A stretch of 64,000 bases of DNA from UBA10438 sp964432155 (lineage in GTDB: Bacteria; Bacteroidota; Ignavibacteria; Kapaibacteriales; Kapaibacteriaceae), in NCBI GenBank assembly GCA_964432155.1, contig CAYSMF010000002.1:1-64000 (forward strand), given 5' to 3'. The position numbers were made by a program, and so were the translations under genes. Each line of letters begins with the position of its first letter. Within the stretch, counting starts at the first letter, position 1. The notes below the pieces were generated by a model, which ran no database searches, was not told the origin of the DNA, and saw only the letters and a list, made by a program, of their open reading frames with translations. Below, piece by piece: positions 16,616-26,353 of the stretch.

Positions 16616-17815
16616 ATGGACAAGGCCTTTCTCGAACGCCTACAAAGCGAACTCAACGACATCGACCAAGCCGGATTGTATAAGCGGGAACGCATCATTA
16701 CCTCGCACCAGGGTCCGGAGATCACCGTGGCCGGTCGTGAGGGTAGCGTGCTCAATTTCTGCGCGAACAACTACCTAGGGCTGTCGGCGCATCCCGACAT
16801 CATCAACGCAGCAAAAACCTACCTCGACACGCGTGGATTTGGGATGTCGAGCGTCCGCTTCATCTGCGGAACGCAGGATATCCATCGCGAGCTCGAGCAG
16901 AAGATTGCTGCTTTCTGTGGAACTGATGATACCATCCTCTACGCCGCGTGTTTTGACGCGAACGGTGGAGTGTTTGAGCCCCTTCTCGGCGAAGAAGATG
17001 CAATCGTGTCTGACTCGCTGAACCACGCCTCGATCATCGATGGTGTGCGTTTGTGCAAGGCAAAGCGCTACCGCTATGAATCGTGCAACATGGAAGAGCT
17101 GGAAGCCCAGCTCAAGCAGGCCCGCGCCGATGGTGCACGCACGGTGCTGATTGCCACCGATGCTGTGTTCTCCATGGATGGCACTATCGCACCACTCGAT
17201 ACGATCTGCGATCTCGCCGACCGCTACCAGGCTCTCGTGATGGTCGATGAATGCCATTCGATGGGATTCATGGGAGCACATGGACGCGGCGTTGTTGAAC
17301 ACTGCGGTGTAACTGGTCGCGTCGACATCATCACAGGTACACTAGGCAAGGCACTTGGTGGTGGTATCGGTGGATTCACGACAGGCCGCAAGGAGATCAT
17401 CGACATGCTCCGCCAGCGGTCACGTCCGTACCTCTTCTCAAATTCGCTCCCGCCATCAATTGTGGGTGCCGGCATCGCCGTAATGGATTTGCTGAGCTCG
17501 ACAACAGAGCTTCGTGACCGACTCGAGCAAAACACGGCATACTTCCGTGAGGGCATGAGTAAGCTTGGCTTCGATATCGTGCCAGGCACGCATCCGATCA
17601 CTCCTGTGATGCTGTACGATGCACCTCTTGCACAAAAGATGGCTGATCGTCTTCTCGAACTTGGCATCTACGTCATCGGCTTCTTCTACCCTGTTGTACC
17701 AAAGGGCAAGGCGCGTATTCGCGTCCAGGTCTCGGCGGCTCACACGCGTGAACACCTCGACGCTGCTATCGCAGCATTTGCAACCGCCGGACGTGAACTT
17801 GGAGTGATTCAATGA
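16616..17815 (+). CDS. kbl: Glycine C-acetyltransferase (2-amino-3-ketobutyrate CoA ligase)
   Basis: Kbl is a PLP enzyme that cleaves 2-amino-3-ketobutyrate with CoA to glycine and acetyl-CoA in threonine breakdown. The 399 residues include GMSSVRFICGTQDIHRELE (about 76-94), the PLP-phosphate and Asp/His segment VDECHSMGFMG (210-220), and the Schiff-base Lys245 in TGTLGKALGGG. These are closer to Kbl than to BioF, HemA or serine palmitoyltransferase. A GGAG ribosome-binding site lies seven bases before the ATG. Threonine dehydrogenase is not adjacent. The next gene overlaps by ATGA. Confidence 0.94.
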   Translation: MDKAFLERLQSELNDIDQAGLYKRERIITSHQGPEITVAGREGSVLNFCANNYLGLSAHPDIINAAKTYLDTRGFGMSSVRFICGTQDIHRELEQKIAAFCGTDDTILYAACFDANGGVFEPLLGEEDAIVSDSLNHASIIDGVRLCKAKRYRYESCNMEELEAQLKQARADGARTVLIATDAVFSMDGTIAPLDTICDLADRYQALVMVDECHSMGFMGAHGRGVVEHCGVTGRVDIITGTLGKALGGGIGGFTTGRKEIIDMLRQRSRPYLFSNSLPPSIVGAGIAVMDLLSSTTELRDRLEQNTAYFREGMSKLGFDIVPGTHPITPVMLYDAPLAQKMADRLLELGIYVIGFFYPVVPKGKARIRVQVSAAHTREHLDAAIAAFATAGRELGVIQ

Positions 17816-18663
17816 CAATCGGTATTTGTGGCGCTGGAACAATGGGGCGCGGCATCGCGATCACATCGCTGATGGCCGGACATACAGTCGTCCTTGTCGA
17901 CCTCAGTGCCGATGCATGCACCACTGCTGTGGCCGCAATCACCAAGCAACTGTCAGCAGCCGTCGAGCGCGGCAAACTCGCACAAGCCGACTTCGACGCA
18001 TGCGTCACGCGCTGCTCGACCTCGACAGACGTTGCTGCGATGGCACCGTGCGACATCGTGATCGAGGCTATCGCTGAGCGCCTAGATATCAAGCATGCAT
18101 TCTTCCAGTCGGTTGAGAAGGTTTGCCGACCAGATGCGATTCTCGCCAGCAATACCTCGTCAATTAGTATCGCATCACTCGCTCGTTGCTTGCAGGATCC
18201 GACGCGGTTCGTGGGCTTGCACTTCTTCAACCCCGCTCACATCATGAAGCTCGTGGAAGTGATCCGCGGACCACGAACAGCAGATCATGTAGTGACGTCG
18301 TGCGTGGATCTTGCACGCGGACTCGGCAAGACGCCAGTTGTCGCCAAGGATGCTCCCGGCTTCATCGTCAATCGTATTGCACGGAACTACTATAACGAGG
18401 CACAACGCATCGTGATGGAGGGGGCTGCAACAATCGAACAGACCGACGCATTGATGCAGGGCCTTGGCTTCAAGATGGGTCCGTTTGCGTTGATGGATTT
18501 GATCGGCGTCGATGTAAACCTCGACGTGACAAAGTCCCAATGGCAACAGTTCTTCTATGAGCCACGCTTCACACCATCGCTATTGCAACAGCAGTACGTA
18601 GATGCGGGACTGCATGGCACCAAGTCTGGCGGTGGGTTCCGGAGCACGTCGAGCACTGAATGA
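17812..18663 (+). CDS. 3-hydroxyacyl-CoA dehydrogenase (3-hydroxybutyryl-CoA type)
   Basis: This NAD(P)-dependent enzyme interconverts 3-hydroxyacyl-CoA and 3-oxoacyl-CoA, normally 3-hydroxybutyryl-CoA. The dinucleotide motif GAGTMGRGIA is at residues 7-16, followed by the acidic residue of strand 2 (VVLVDLS). The catalytic His137 is in GLHFFNPAHIMKLVEV, with the partner Asn and Glu near 187-200 of the C-terminal helical domain (GFIVNRIARNYYNEA). At 283 residues it is a stand-alone Hbd, not a FadB fusion. It sits between kbl and a permease gene with 4-base overlaps at both ends. Together with kbl it suggests short-chain acyl-CoA metabolism. Confidence 0.92.
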   Translation: MTIGICGAGTMGRGIAITSLMAGHTVVLVDLSADACTTAVAAITKQLSAAVERGKLAQADFDACVTRCSTSTDVAAMAPCDIVIEAIAERLDIKHAFFQSVEKVCRPDAILASNTSSISIASLARCLQDPTRFVGLHFFNPAHIMKLVEVIRGPRTADHVVTSCVDLARGLGKTPVVAKDAPGFIVNRIARNYYNEAQRIVMEGAATIEQTDALMQGLGFKMGPFALMDLIGVDVNLDVTKSQWQQFFYEPRFTPSLLQQQYVDAGLHGTKSGGGFRSTSSTE

Positions 18664-19850
18664 TCGCACGCATCGCTCAGCGGTTCTCGCAATCGTTACG
18701 TGGTGACCGCTTCTCCCGGTTCGCAACGATCGTGTCAATCGCAAGCGTCGCGCTTGGATGTATGGCTTTGATCGTGTCGATGAGTATCCTACAAGGCTAT
18801 GAGGATGCTATCGAGCGAACAGCATTGCAGTTCACGGCAGATATTGAAGTCAAACCTCGATTCGGTAGCATGTTGGCCGATCCAGTGGTCACCGGCATAC
18901 GCGCTGCACAGCAGGACGGCATTGTCGCCATTGATCGAGTACTTTCTCGTGAAGCCCTCGTGCGCGGTAATAACGGCATCGACGGCGTTATGCTTGTCGG
19001 CATGTCACCAGAACGCGTCAACAAACTCATGACACCTCTCATCGTTCGAGGTGAATCAGCTACCCATGAATCCGAGGTGCTCATTGGGAGTGGATTATCC
19101 GAGCGACTCTCGGTGAATCCAGGCGATACGCTGCTGTTCTATTCGTCGGACGAGCAGCGCCAATCCCCTCGCATCTTCCAAGCGCGCGTCGGTGCTGTGA
19201 TCTCGTGTGGCATGACATCCTACGATGAGTCCGTGGTTGTCTTCCGTCGCACCATGCTCGCACAGCATCTGCGCGTCGACTCGAGTGCTGCCTCCAGCTT
19301 ACTGATTACAAGTCAAGACCGGACGTCGATCGGAGCACAGCAGCGCGCGCTCCAACAAGAGCTGGGTCCGGACGTAATGGTGTTTACCTACCAAGATGCA
19401 TTTGCTACCGTATCATCGTGGATTGCCTTGCAACGCGAGCCGATCCCGATCATCCTCGGGCTCATCTCACTCGTAGCCGGCCTTACAATGATCTCGACGC
19501 TCCTCATCGCTGTCGTCGAGAAGTCACGATCGATTGCCATCCTCATCACACTCGGGATGTCGCCCGTGCGCGCGGGCCTTGTGTTTGTCATGCGTGCAAT
19601 TGCGATCAGCGTCACGGGAAGCATCGTGGGAGTGACACTGGCGTTTGTCCTTCTAGTGGTACAGGACCAATTCCACCTCATCACGCTTGATGGAGCGCTG
19701 TACTACGTGAGCGTCTTGCCCGTGAGCTTCCCTGTTCTACCGTTTGTGCTCGTCCCAATCACATCGATTGCACTTGCACTTCTCGTAGGGTTGGTGCCAA
19801 TGGCAGTTGCTATGCGCGTTCGTCCTGCGCAGGCGCTGCGGTTCGAGTAA
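18660..19850 (+). CDS. LolC/LolE-like ABC transporter permease (MacB_PCD + FtsX)
   Basis: The 396-residue product has the lipoprotein-releasing permease layout. It has one N-terminal membrane segment (about 17-42), a long periplasmic domain (about 45-250) with the family's early phrase SILQGYEDAIER, and three C-terminal segments in an FtsX domain (about 260-285, 305-335, 355-390). LolCDE moves lipoproteins from the inner membrane to LolA. No LolD ATPase gene is adjacent; the gene instead ends an operon with kbl and a dehydrogenase. Its 3' end overlaps doxX on the other strand by 41 bases. A role in lipoprotein export is likely but not proven. Confidence 0.85.
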   Translation: MIARIAQRFSQSLRGDRFSRFATIVSIASVALGCMALIVSMSILQGYEDAIERTALQFTADIEVKPRFGSMLADPVVTGIRAAQQDGIVAIDRVLSREALVRGNNGIDGVMLVGMSPERVNKLMTPLIVRGESATHESEVLIGSGLSERLSVNPGDTLLFYSSDEQRQSPRIFQARVGAVISCGMTSYDESVVVFRRTMLAQHLRVDSSAASSLLITSQDRTSIGAQQRALQQELGPDVMVFTYQDAFATVSSWIALQREPIPIILGLISLVAGLTMISTLLIAVVEKSRSIAILITLGMSPVRAGLVFVMRAIAISVTGSIVGVTLAFVLLVVQDQFHLITLDGALYYVSVLPVSFPVLPFVLVPITSIALALLVGLVPMAVAMRVRPAQALRFE

Positions 19851-20262
19851 TCACATAGTGATCAACGCTGATCCGACCAGGTCCGAACAGCGCGATACAG
19901 ATGCTCAGGATCAGGTACAGAAGCGCAAGCTCTTTGTCACTGAACGGATCACCACCATGGAACACGAAGGTGATGATGAAGAACAACACCGCAATCGCAA
20001 GTGCGATCGGACGCGTGAGGAATCCAACTGCGAGCAGAATCCCACCAACGAACTCAAGGTACGCTGTCATCATGCTGAGTAGCCCTGGAAGGGGCCATCC
20101 TCGCGACGCAAGATGCTCAGCCATGCCAGCCGTACCCTCGAAGACTTTGGGTGTTCCGTGGTAGATCATCATCACACCAACGAGGACACGAAGGACAATA
20201 GGCACGATCTGTGTCATCCATGGCTGCGTGAACAGACGTGGATATGACTGCAGCATACTCAT
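19810..20262 (-). CDS. DoxX family membrane protein
   Basis: The product is a 150-residue four-helix inner-membrane protein of the DoxX/DoxD group. The membrane segments are near 18-38, 60-82 (GLLSMMTAYLEFVGGILLAV), 88-105 and 115-133. Landmarks are the YHGTPKVF motif near residue 34 and the central LEFVGGILLAVGFLTRP motif. DoxX members take part in quinone-linked redox steps or membrane stress responses; the function here is unknown. It overlaps purL by ATGA and is the last gene of the accC-purL-doxX run. Confidence 0.88.
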   Translation of the reverse strand: MSMLQSYPRLFTQPWMTQIVPIVLRVLVGVMMIYHGTPKVFEGTAGMAEHLASRGWPLPGLLSMMTAYLEFVGGILLAVGFLTRPIALAIAVLFFIITFVFHGGDPFSDKELALLYLILSICIALFGPGRISVDHYVITRTAAPAQDERA

Positions 20263-22499
20263 CGTGATGTCATGATGGTTGTGAGCGATGATCCATGAAT
20301 GCCTGCGAGTTCAGCAACTGATGCAGAGACAAGCTCAGCTACTTCAAATCGCTCGCCCCCTGTCATGCCGAGGGACGTTACCGGAACGTCGGCAGCGACA
20401 CACGCAGCGGTCAGTGCATCAACATGCTGTGGCGGAACAGAGACGAGAATGCGGCTCTGCGCTTCACCAAACAGATCGGCTGCATGGTGGGCAAATGGAA
20501 CCGTGCTGACGACGCCAACTCCTGCGCCAAAGGTCATCTCTGCGAGGGCGACCATCAGGCCCCCTTCCGAACAATCGTGTGCTGCTGAGACCAAACCACC
20601 ACGGATTGCTGCGAGAACGACCTTTTGCAAGCGAACCTCTTGATCAATCTCGAACGATGGTGCATCGCCCGTGATCTTTCCGTTGATGACCTTGAGATAC
20701 TCCGAACCGCCGAGCTCTGCACGATGCCAGCCAATCATCATCACATGTTCACCCGCCGTACGGAAGCTGTTGCCGACGATCGTTGACACGTCGTCGATCA
20801 AACCAAGCATGCCGATTGTTGGTGTCGGAAACACGGCGTGCTGTTGTGATTCGTTGTGGAAGCTCACATTACCACCAGTCACTGGTGTGTTCAGTGCGCG
20901 GCACATGTCGCCCATGCCTCGAATAGCTTCGGCGAACTGATAGTACACTTCCGGATCGTACGGGTTGCCGAAGTTGAGACAGTTCGTGATCGCTACAGGC
21001 TCTGCACCAACGCAGACGCAGTTACGCGCTGCTTCTGCAACGGCAAGAGCACCGCCACGATATGGGTTGAGATACACATACCGCGAGTTGCAATCAGTTG
21101 TGACTGCGACGGCCTTGCCCGGGAGCTCCTTGATGCGAAGCACAGCTGCATCGCCACCACTACGCATCACCGAGTTGTCGCCGACCTGAGAATCGTACTG
21201 TTCGTACACCCAGCGCTTGCTTGCAATTGTTGGCGAGGCCAACAAACGCTTGAGCACGTCGGTGCACTGTTGCTGATCGAGATGACCCCCGTTGTCAACC
21301 GGACGTTGTGTGAGGTCGAGATACTCTGGACGACGCTGCTCGCGTGTATACACGGGAGCATCACCACCGAGCACAAGCGACTGTGCAGGAATGCGCGCAA
21401 CGAGACGGTCGTGACGCGTGAAGGTGACGAAGCCATCATCCGTTACGTCGCCAATGTGTACGAATGGCACATCCCATTTAGCACACACTGCGGCAGCTTC
21501 AGACTCCATGCCCTTCTTTACCACGACGAGCATGCGCTCCTGTGATTCGGAAAGCATGATTTCGTAGGCGCTCATTCCGTCTTCACGCAGCGGGACCTTG
21601 TCGAGGTTGATCGACATTCCAACGCCACCCTTTGCACTCATTTCGGCTGTTGAACACGAAATGCCAGCAGCACCCATGTCCTGCATACCAACGACAACGC
21701 CTGCATCGATCAACTCAAGCGACGCTTCGAGGAGGAGCTTCTCCGCAAACGGATCACCGACCTGCACGGTCGGACGCATGTTCTCGGTCTCTGCATCGAA
21801 CTCACGTGATGCCAGCAGCGATGCACCGTGGATACCGTCGCGTCCAGTGCTTGAACCCATGATGAACACAGGGTTGCCAGGACCTTCTGCTGTCGCTGAT
21901 GCCATACGGTCTGCACGCAGCACACCAACAGCCATTGCATTCACGAGTGGATTGTCGGTGTAGCAGCGGTCGAAGTAGATTTCACCACCAACCGTTGGCA
22001 CGCCGAAGCAGTTGCCGTAGTGGCCGATGCCACTCACGACTCCCTTGACGAGGTACTTTGTGCGCTCGGTATCTGGTTCGCCAAAGCGAAGCGAGTTCAA
22101 TGCTGCGATTGGACGTGCACCCATCGTGAAGATGTCACGAAGAATGCCACCAACACCTGTTGCTGCCCCCTGAAATGGCTCAACAGCACTCGGGTGGTTA
22201 TGCGATTCAATCTTGAACGCAACACCATATCCCTGTCCGATGTCAATAACACCCGCATTCTCTTCTCCAGCAGCAACAAGCATGCGTCCGCCAGAGCGCG
22301 GCAGCGTCTTGAGCTGCAGAATGGAGTTCTTGTACGAGCAGTGCTCACTCCACATCACGGAGTAGATGCCGAGCTCCGTGTATGATGGCGTGCGACCAAG
22401 TCGCTCGCAAACGAGTGCATACTCGTTCTCGGTGAGTCCAAGTTCTTTTGCTGTGTCGACGGTGACGTCGAGCTCACTGTAGGGGATGTGTTCAGTCAT
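20259..22499 (-). CDS. purL: Phosphoribosylformylglycinamidine synthase subunit PurL (small type)
   Basis: PurL uses ATP to convert FGAR to FGAM in purine synthesis, taking ammonia from PurQ. The 746-residue length is that of the small form, which needs separate PurS and PurQ; neither is nearby. Visible motifs are the His-containing WSEHCSYKNS near residue 50, the ATP/FGAR segment ESHNHPSAVEPFQGAATGVG, and the second-half repeat GGNVSFHNES. The ATG giving MTEHIPYSEL is the natural start and lies inside the last codons of the upstream biotin carboxylase gene. Confidence 0.97.
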   Translation of the reverse strand: MTEHIPYSELDVTVDTAKELGLTENEYALVCERLGRTPSYTELGIYSVMWSEHCSYKNSILQLKTLPRSGGRMLVAAGEENAGVIDIGQGYGVAFKIESHNHPSAVEPFQGAATGVGGILRDIFTMGARPIAALNSLRFGEPDTERTKYLVKGVVSGIGHYGNCFGVPTVGGEIYFDRCYTDNPLVNAMAVGVLRADRMASATAEGPGNPVFIMGSSTGRDGIHGASLLASREFDAETENMRPTVQVGDPFAEKLLLEASLELIDAGVVVGMQDMGAAGISCSTAEMSAKGGVGMSINLDKVPLREDGMSAYEIMLSESQERMLVVVKKGMESEAAAVCAKWDVPFVHIGDVTDDGFVTFTRHDRLVARIPAQSLVLGGDAPVYTREQRRPEYLDLTQRPVDNGGHLDQQQCTDVLKRLLASPTIASKRWVYEQYDSQVGDNSVMRSGGDAAVLRIKELPGKAVAVTTDCNSRYVYLNPYRGGALAVAEAARNCVCVGAEPVAITNCLNFGNPYDPEVYYQFAEAIRGMGDMCRALNTPVTGGNVSFHNESQQHAVFPTPTIGMLGLIDDVSTIVGNSFRTAGEHVMMIGWHRAELGGSEYLKVINGKITGDAPSFEIDQEVRLQKVVLAAIRGGLVSAAHDCSEGGLMVALAEMTFGAGVGVVSTVPFAHHAADLFGEAQSRILVSVPPQHVDALTAACVAADVPVTSLGMTGGERFEVAELVSASVAELAGIHGSSLTTIMTSR

Positions 22500-23934
22500 G
22501 GGATGGTAGTGGTTGACGTCGTTGATCTTCTGCTGAGAATCCAAAAGCCGCCATCGACGCAATTGCCGAGAGTAAATCATCGCTTGGGAGCTGCGGCCAA
22601 TGCTCCTTCACGTAGAACGTGTTGTACTTGCCCGACCGAAATGGCTCAGAATCAAGCACGATGCGGCAGAACGGAATTGTTGTTTTGAGACCGACCAGTT
22701 GATACTGATCGAGTGCTTTGATTGTGCGGTCGATACATGTGTTGCGATCTTCCGCATGTACAATCAGCTTCGCAACCATCGGATCGTAGTGCACGCTTAC
22801 TTCGTAGCCTTCGTACACTGCGGTGTCGTTACGAATGCCTTCGCCTTCAGGGAGCGACATGTAGCTGACAATACCGGTGTCGGGAAGGAATTCATTGAAC
22901 ACATCCTCGGCGCACACACGGCATTCAATCGCTGCTCCACGTGCGACAGCGTAATCTTCCTGACGAAGCTGCAACGGCTCGCCTGCCGCAATGCGAAGCT
23001 GATGCTCAACGAAGTCAACACCCGTCACCATCTCGGTCACCGGGTGCTCTACCTGGAGTCGCGTATTGACCTCCATGAAGTAAAACTCACCACGAGCATC
23101 GAGTAGGAACTCGAGTGTGCCGGCGTTCGTGTACGATGCTGCCTGCACCAAGCGTGCAGCCGCCTCGCCCATCGCCCTGCGAATGGCTGGCGTAACTGCA
23201 ACTGATGGTGATTCCTCAACCACCTTTTGGTGACGTCGCTGCACAGAACATTCGCGCTCCGGGAAGTACACCACCGATCCATGATGGTCGGCAAGAATCT
23301 GAATCTCGATGTGACGTGGTTCAACGATGTACCGCTCGATAAAGACACGGTCGTCGTTGAACGATGTGCGTGCCTCGTTCTGTGCGGTACGGAAGGCCGA
23401 CTCGATTTCCGATGCGTCTTCGACGATCCGCATGCCCTTACCACCACCGCCGGCCGCAGCCTTGATGATGACTGGGAAGCCGATGCGTTCAACAACTGCA
23501 CGTGCTTCATCGAAGGAACTCACGGCACCATCGGAACCCGGCGAGATCGGAACATTTGAAGCGATGGCGAGTTCACGCGCCGCTGTTTTATCGCCAAGCA
23601 TGGCGATCGCCTCAGGTGTAGGACCGATGAACGTCATGCCAGCGGCGGCAACAGCTCGTGCGAACTCTGCGTTTTCGGACAAGAATCCATACCCTGGATG
23701 AATGGCATCAGCGCCAGCAGTACGGGCGGCTTCGATCACCTTTTCGATAACTAGGTACGACTCTCGAGGCGTAAAGCCGCCGATGCCGATGGCGTGGTCA
23801 GCCTCTGCCACGTGCAATGCACGTACATCAGCATCCGAGTAGATGGCTACGGTTTCGATACCCATGCGTTTGCAGGTTCGCATCACGCGTAGCGCAATTT
23901 CGCCGCGATTGGCGATAAGGACTCGTGTAAACAT
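22492..23934 (-). CDS. accC: Biotin carboxylase subunit of acetyl-CoA or acyl-CoA carboxylase
   Basis: This ATP-grasp enzyme carboxylates biotin on a carrier protein. It begins MFTRVLIANRGEIALRV and contains the Gly-rich ATP loop AAAGGGGKGMRIVED (about 160-175), ERECSVQRRHQKVVEESPS, and the catalytic MEVNTRLQVEHPVTEMVTG near 285-305. At 480 residues it is about 30 longer than classical AccC. Its tail (PFRSGKYNTFYVKEHWP) is like that of propionyl-CoA or pyruvate carboxylase A subunits. No accB lies beside it, so the partner carrier is uncertain. A TAACTTTG box ends three bases before its ATG. Confidence 0.93.
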   Translation of the reverse strand: MFTRVLIANRGEIALRVMRTCKRMGIETVAIYSDADVRALHVAEADHAIGIGGFTPRESYLVIEKVIEAARTAGADAIHPGYGFLSENAEFARAVAAAGMTFIGPTPEAIAMLGDKTAARELAIASNVPISPGSDGAVSSFDEARAVVERIGFPVIIKAAAGGGGKGMRIVEDASEIESAFRTAQNEARTSFNDDRVFIERYIVEPRHIEIQILADHHGSVVYFPERECSVQRRHQKVVEESPSVAVTPAIRRAMGEAAARLVQAASYTNAGTLEFLLDARGEFYFMEVNTRLQVEHPVTEMVTGVDFVEHQLRIAAGEPLQLRQEDYAVARGAAIECRVCAEDVFNEFLPDTGIVSYMSLPEGEGIRNDTAVYEGYEVSVHYDPMVAKLIVHAEDRNTCIDRTIKALDQYQLVGLKTTIPFCRIVLDSEPFRSGKYNTFYVKEHWPQLPSDDLLSAIASMAAFGFSAEDQRRQPLPSHD

Positions 23935-23937
23935 GCG

Positions 23938-23945
23938 CAAAGTTA
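23938..23945 (-). promoter_or_regulatory. -7 promoter element for accC
   Basis: TAACTTTG on the minus strand matches TAnnTTTG exactly and is separated from the accC ATG by only three bases. This predicts a leaderless transcript. No well-spaced TTTG is visible upstream, where mutS2 ends. Confidence 0.45.
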
Positions 23946-23971
23946 CGTCTTTCCAGCGAAGGCGTTAGCCA

Positions 23972-26353
23972 TTACCCGAACTCAACAACGGTGATCCCGT
24001 CGCCACCCTCGTGAATGGTCCCCAATCGGTAGGAGTGAATATGGGGATGTTCCTTCAGGTAGTCGTGCACAGCTGCCCGCATGGCCCCAGTGCCCTTGCC
24101 ATGAATAATAGTCGCAAACGGCACAGTGCCGAGGATTGCCCCATTGATGAAGTCCTCCAGAGCGCGCAGCCCCTCGTCAACCCGCATGCCACGGAGATCG
24201 AGGTTTGTCGAGGCATCAAGCTTGAGATAGTCAACCGGCGAGGCTGACTTACGACGCTGGCGATCTTCGGCTGATTTCTTGCTGGTACCGTCGGTGAGCT
24301 GCTCCAGTGGAATCTTGAACTTGATTCCATTGACGTCGACCATGGCTGTTGAGGCCTTTTCGTCGAGTTCGAGGAGCGTTCCGGTCGATGATGTACCGAC
24401 GATCTGCACCGAGGATCCAATGCTCCATGCGCTTGGCTTTGGTTGTGCAACGGCCGCAGGCTGTTCGACCATGTCGAGCAACTCGCGCTTACCCTGCTCG
24501 AAGTCAGACTTGATTGTTGCTGATGACTTCTGCTGCTCACGGATCTCGCGGATAGTATTCTCGACGAGAGCGTTTGCCTTTCGGAGAATTTCGCGAGCCT
24601 CTGCACGTGCATCATCAGCTGCCGTACGTTTCTTTTCCTTGGCAGCACTGAGTCGCTCTTCCGCCTCAGCTGCCAAGCGTCGTGCACGCGCGAGTTCCTC
24701 TGCCGCTGCACGAGCGTGCGCTTCGGCTTCTGCGCGAAATGCCTGCATGGCAGTGATACTCTTTTCGAGTTCGTTATGTCGGTCTCCGAGGTAGCCCTGT
24801 GCGCGTTCAAGGACAACGTCGGGCAAGCCAACCGTTTGCGCCAGCACAAAGGCATACGAGTTACCCGGCACACCTGGTAAGAACCGAAACGTCGGCGTCA
24901 TGCGCTCGCCATCAAATTCGAGCGATGCATTCGAGATGAATGGACGCGTGAGGGCGTACTGCTTGAGGGACGACTGGTGCGTCGTGACCACAAAGGTGGC
25001 ACCACGCTCGATGATCGAATCGAGGATGCCTGCCGCAAGTGCGCCACCTTCGGCTGGATCGGTACCAGCACAGATTTCATCGACGAAGACCATCGCCGTG
25101 GCATCACAGTGCGAGAGAATGTCACGCAACCGGATGATCTGTGATGAGAACGTCGACAGATTGCTCTCAATGCTCTGGTGATCCCCGATAGCGGTCATAA
25201 CTCGTCGCGGAGAGAGTGTGCACATGCCAAGTGGGAAGATTCCAGCATAAGCCATAACCATCGAGACGGCAATGGTCTTCATGGCAACCGTTTTACCACC
25301 AGCATTCGGACCGGAGATCAGCATCCCACGCGTTGCGGAATCAAACCTTGCACTCAGCGGAATCACCGCCGAACGCTTACCTCGTGCCTGAATCATCAAC
25401 ACGGGATGTGCAACTTTTACAAACTCGAGCTCTGGTTCATCAACGATCGTCGGCATAATGCCGCCATACTCGAGTGCAAAGCGTGCACGCGCAAGAATCG
25501 AGTCAAGCTCGGTCATCACCTCAACAGCAGCATCAATGCCATACGACACCGCGCCAACTTCAGCAGAGAGCGTCGTCAGAATGCGGATCATCTCGCGCTG
25601 CTCCCTGCCATGCAGGATCGCGAGCTCGTTGTTCATGTCATAGGTCTCTGCTGGCTCCATGAACACGGTCTGACCCGATGCCGAGACACCGTGAATGATG
25701 CCCTCGACGGAGCGCTTGGTTTCAACGCGCAGTGGGAGCACAAAGCGACCGTCACGCTGCGTAATGAACTCATCCTGGAGGAGTTCTTCATCACCGAACT
25801 TTTTCAAGATTCGCTGAAGACGATTGCGAAGTCGCGCACTCACGTCGAGAATGTCGCGACGAATCGTCGCGAGTTCACGACTTGCCGTATCGCGGATTGC
25901 TCCGGTGTCGTCAATGGCGTCGGTAAGATGCTTCTCGAGCAAACGGTCATCGATCAAGGGATCACAGAGCTCTGCGAGCGCTGGGAGTCTGTCGCGACGT
26001 TCCATGACGAAAGCTCGAAGTCGACGTGATGTTTGCAGTGCTTCAAACACGTTGAGGAGGTCCGGCGCGGAGAGGAAGTTCCCCTCAATGCGACAGCGGG
26101 CCACAAGTGTGCGGATATCGGCGAGTCGTTCAAATGGTACAACCTCGCCTTGCGCAAGCAGCGATCGACATTCCTCGACGAAGGAGAGATGGCGTCGAAT
26201 CGATACTCCGTCCATCAATGGCTCGAGAGAGCGTGTGTAGGATGCTCCAGCGTCCGAAACGCAGTATCGAGCGATGGTGTCGAGGACGCGTGGGAACTCA
26301 ACTTCGGCGCAACCAATGCGCAGAAGGTCGCGGTCGTCTGTATGCGTACTCAA
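23972..26353 (-). CDS. mutS2: MutS2 family protein (ATPase with C-terminal Smr nuclease domain)
   Basis: MutS2 binds branched DNA or collided ribosomes and acts in recombination control or ribosome rescue, depending on species. The 793 residues contain the helical core, the Walker A GPNAGGKT (about 345-352), the ABC-type signature and Walker B region (MVFVDEICAGTDPAEGGALA), a long coiled coil (about 520-640) and a C-terminal Smr domain (about 713-793) with LDLRGM and HGKGTG. The frame starts with TTG in a TTGA overlap with yqeY. The next ATG would remove the conserved N-terminal segment, so the TTG is preferred. Confidence 0.95.
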   Translation of the reverse strand: MSTHTDDRDLLRIGCAEVEFPRVLDTIARYCVSDAGASYTRSLEPLMDGVSIRRHLSFVEECRSLLAQGEVVPFERLADIRTLVARCRIEGNFLSAPDLLNVFEALQTSRRLRAFVMERRDRLPALAELCDPLIDDRLLEKHLTDAIDDTGAIRDTASRELATIRRDILDVSARLRNRLQRILKKFGDEELLQDEFITQRDGRFVLPLRVETKRSVEGIIHGVSASGQTVFMEPAETYDMNNELAILHGREQREMIRILTTLSAEVGAVSYGIDAAVEVMTELDSILARARFALEYGGIMPTIVDEPELEFVKVAHPVLMIQARGKRSAVIPLSARFDSATRGMLISGPNAGGKTVAMKTIAVSMVMAYAGIFPLGMCTLSPRRVMTAIGDHQSIESNLSTFSSQIIRLRDILSHCDATAMVFVDEICAGTDPAEGGALAAGILDSIIERGATFVVTTHQSSLKQYALTRPFISNASLEFDGERMTPTFRFLPGVPGNSYAFVLAQTVGLPDVVLERAQGYLGDRHNELEKSITAMQAFRAEAEAHARAAAEELARARRLAAEAEERLSAAKEKKRTAADDARAEAREILRKANALVENTIREIREQQKSSATIKSDFEQGKRELLDMVEQPAAVAQPKPSAWSIGSSVQIVGTSSTGTLLELDEKASTAMVDVNGIKFKIPLEQLTDGTSKKSAEDRQRRKSASPVDYLKLDASTNLDLRGMRVDEGLRALEDFINGAILGTVPFATIIHGKGTGAMRAAVHDYLKEHPHIHSYRLGTIHEGGDGITVVEFG

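Noticed and set aside
25178..26029. A 283-residue open frame opposite mutS2
   Set aside because: No domain or plausible start signal; it is antisense to conserved MutS2 blocks.
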